In this document: positions 5,887 through 6,552 of the stretch, piece by piece
How the letters are laid out: each line of letters starts with the position of its first letter
How positions within the stretch are numbered: the first letter of the stretch is position 1
Assembly (NCBI GenBank): GCA_945876665.1
Contig: CAMCPC010000071.1
Location: 1 to 6,552 of the forward strand
DNA: 6,552 bases
Source of the DNA: an uncultured Oscillospiraceae bacterium
GTDB lineage: Bacteria > Bacillota > Clostridia > UBA1381
Direction of reading: 5' to 3'
Made by a program: the position numbers and the translations under genes
The notes under the pieces: model-generated
The model's database searches: none
What the model saw: the letters and a program-made list of their open reading frames with translations, nothing else
Told to the model about the DNA's origin: nothing

Positions 5887-6552
5887 TTAAATAAGGCTGA
5901 GCTGTGTGTCCTCCTTTTTCAGTCCGCTTCCCGCCGCCGGAATATTTTTTGTCCTGTAGCGTTCCACGTCCTCAAGTCCGCTTGAAAGCGCGTCTGACAC
6001 CATTGTCACCTTCGCGCCTTTTTTCCTCAGCGCCATTGCCTGGACTCCCTGCGTACTCTTTGTAGCCTTAAGAGGAATTTTCTCCGTATTCAGACACAAT
6101 ACCCTGTTGTTGTCTGACATGAGAACAACATCAATATCCTCATTTAATAATCTTATATCACATATCGGCGACTTGTTTCCGTATGCACCGACAAGCTTTT
6201 TGCGGTTTGTCTTTGTTTCATAGTTACTAAGCGCAACCTTTGCCATTTTACCGTTTTCAAACGTAAACAGCATATTCCCGCTATAGTCTGTTGTTACAAC
6301 AGTATACACTATTTTTTCGCCTTCTTCAAGTCCCAATATTCCCGGCAGATATTCTCCCATTGTGCTGACCTTTGCGTCGGCAAGGTCGTAAGTCTTCATT
6401 TTATAGGCATTGCACTTGTCTGAGAAGAATATAAGCTCGGATTTGTTACTTGATTCTATCGTCTGCAAAATTTCGTCGTTTTCCTTCAGTTTATGCTCTG
6501 TTGTACTTGAACGCAGCGAAACAGCAGAAATCTTCTTTATATAATTTTCACG
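5887..6552 (-). CDS. Type IIA DNA topoisomerase subunit A (GyrA/ParC-like), C-terminal beta-pinwheel part, cut by window edge
   Basis: The A subunits of gyrase and topoisomerase IV cleave and rejoin DNA; this part is the C-terminal domain that binds or wraps DNA. The last 221 residues are visible, and the frame is open to the right edge (first visible residues RENYIKKIS). Blade-like repeats follow: YIKKISAVSLRSS (4-16), ELIFFSDKCNAYKMKTYDL (39-57), GEYLPGILGLEEGEKIVY (66-83), MLFTFENGKMAKVAL (94-108), TKTNRKKLVGAYGNKSP (113-129) and DVVLMSDNNRVLCLNT (141-156), then STQGVQAM (166-173). It ends in a polar tail, KKEDTQLSLI. The catalytic tyrosine domain and the GyrA-box region are outside the window, so gyrase and topoisomerase IV cannot be told apart; I recall this sequence type from the second A-subunit paralogue of Clostridia. 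The TTG at 6468 is internal, not a start. Citrate synthase follows after 41 nt. Confidence 0.9.
   Translation of the reverse strand, partial: RENYIKKISAVSLRSSTTEHKLKENDEILQTIESSNKSELIFFSDKCNAYKMKTYDLADAKVSTMGEYLPGILGLEEGEKIVYTVVTTDYSGNMLFTFENGKMAKVALSNYETKTNRKKLVGAYGNKSPICDIRLLNEDIDVVLMSDNNRVLCLNTEKIPLKATKSTQGVQAMALRKKGAKVTMVSDALSSGLEDVERYRTKNIPAAGSGLKKEDTQLSLI

Noticed and set aside
6466..6468. TTG as the start of a 193-residue topoisomerase-like gene
   Set aside because: The frame continues to the window edge with conserved GyrA/ParC C-terminal sequence, so the gene is truncated by the window and the TTG is an internal leucine.
1..6552. CRISPR array, tRNA, rRNA, insertion sequence or prophage
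   Set aside because: No regularly spaced repeats, cloverleaf sequence, transposase or phage proteins were seen on reading both strands.

Overview
The window looks like part of a chromosome from an anaerobic Firmicute of the class Clostridia. The evidence is AT-rich spacers with sigma-A-type promoters, strong AGGAG ribosome sites, a secreted protein with copper amine oxidase N-terminal ('stalk') repeats, a DUF6062 protein, a clostridial-type citrate synthase and a clostridial-type thymidylate kinase. I cannot place it to genus. I see no phage, transposon, CRISPR, tRNA or rRNA sequence; most of the window is ordinary core and cell-envelope gene content.

Layout. Positions 1-445 (minus strand) hold the first 148 codons of a GTP-dependent phosphoenolpyruvate carboxykinase, cut by the left edge. 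Positions 446-765 are an AT-rich divergent spacer. It carries one promoter for pckG, with a near-perfect 23-bp palindrome between promoter and gene, and one promoter for the gene to the right. Positions 766-1518 (plus strand) encode a DUF6062 protein with two copies of a CxxC...CxKH metal-site-like motif; it starts at a TTG codon.

The rest is one tightly packed minus-strand array, read from the right edge: the C-terminal beta-pinwheel part of a type IIA topoisomerase A subunit (5887-6552, cut by the right edge), citrate synthase (4481-5845), a WecG/TagA/CpsF glycosyltransferase (3721-4464), thymidylate kinase (3047-3718) and a secreted stalk/propeller protein (1416-3047). Gaps shrink from 41 nt to 16 nt, then 2 nt, then a 1-nt stop/start overlap, so at least the last three genes should be co-transcribed and translationally coupled. 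No internal promoter was found in the gaps.

How the genes relate. PckG and citrate synthase both act around the oxaloacetate node of central carbon metabolism, but they lie on separate transcription units. TagA works at the inner face of the membrane on undecaprenyl-linked sugars for wall polymers. Thymidylate kinase supplies dTDP. The stalk/propeller protein is exported. The topoisomerase fragment is housekeeping.

The oddest spot is the convergent junction near 1416-1550. The secreted protein's reading frame has no stop before it enters the DUF6062 gene, runs 103 nt antisense to it, and passes through a short GC-rich palindromic segment that could be a terminator or a dispersed repeat. This suggests a displaced 3' end rather than a normal gene end.
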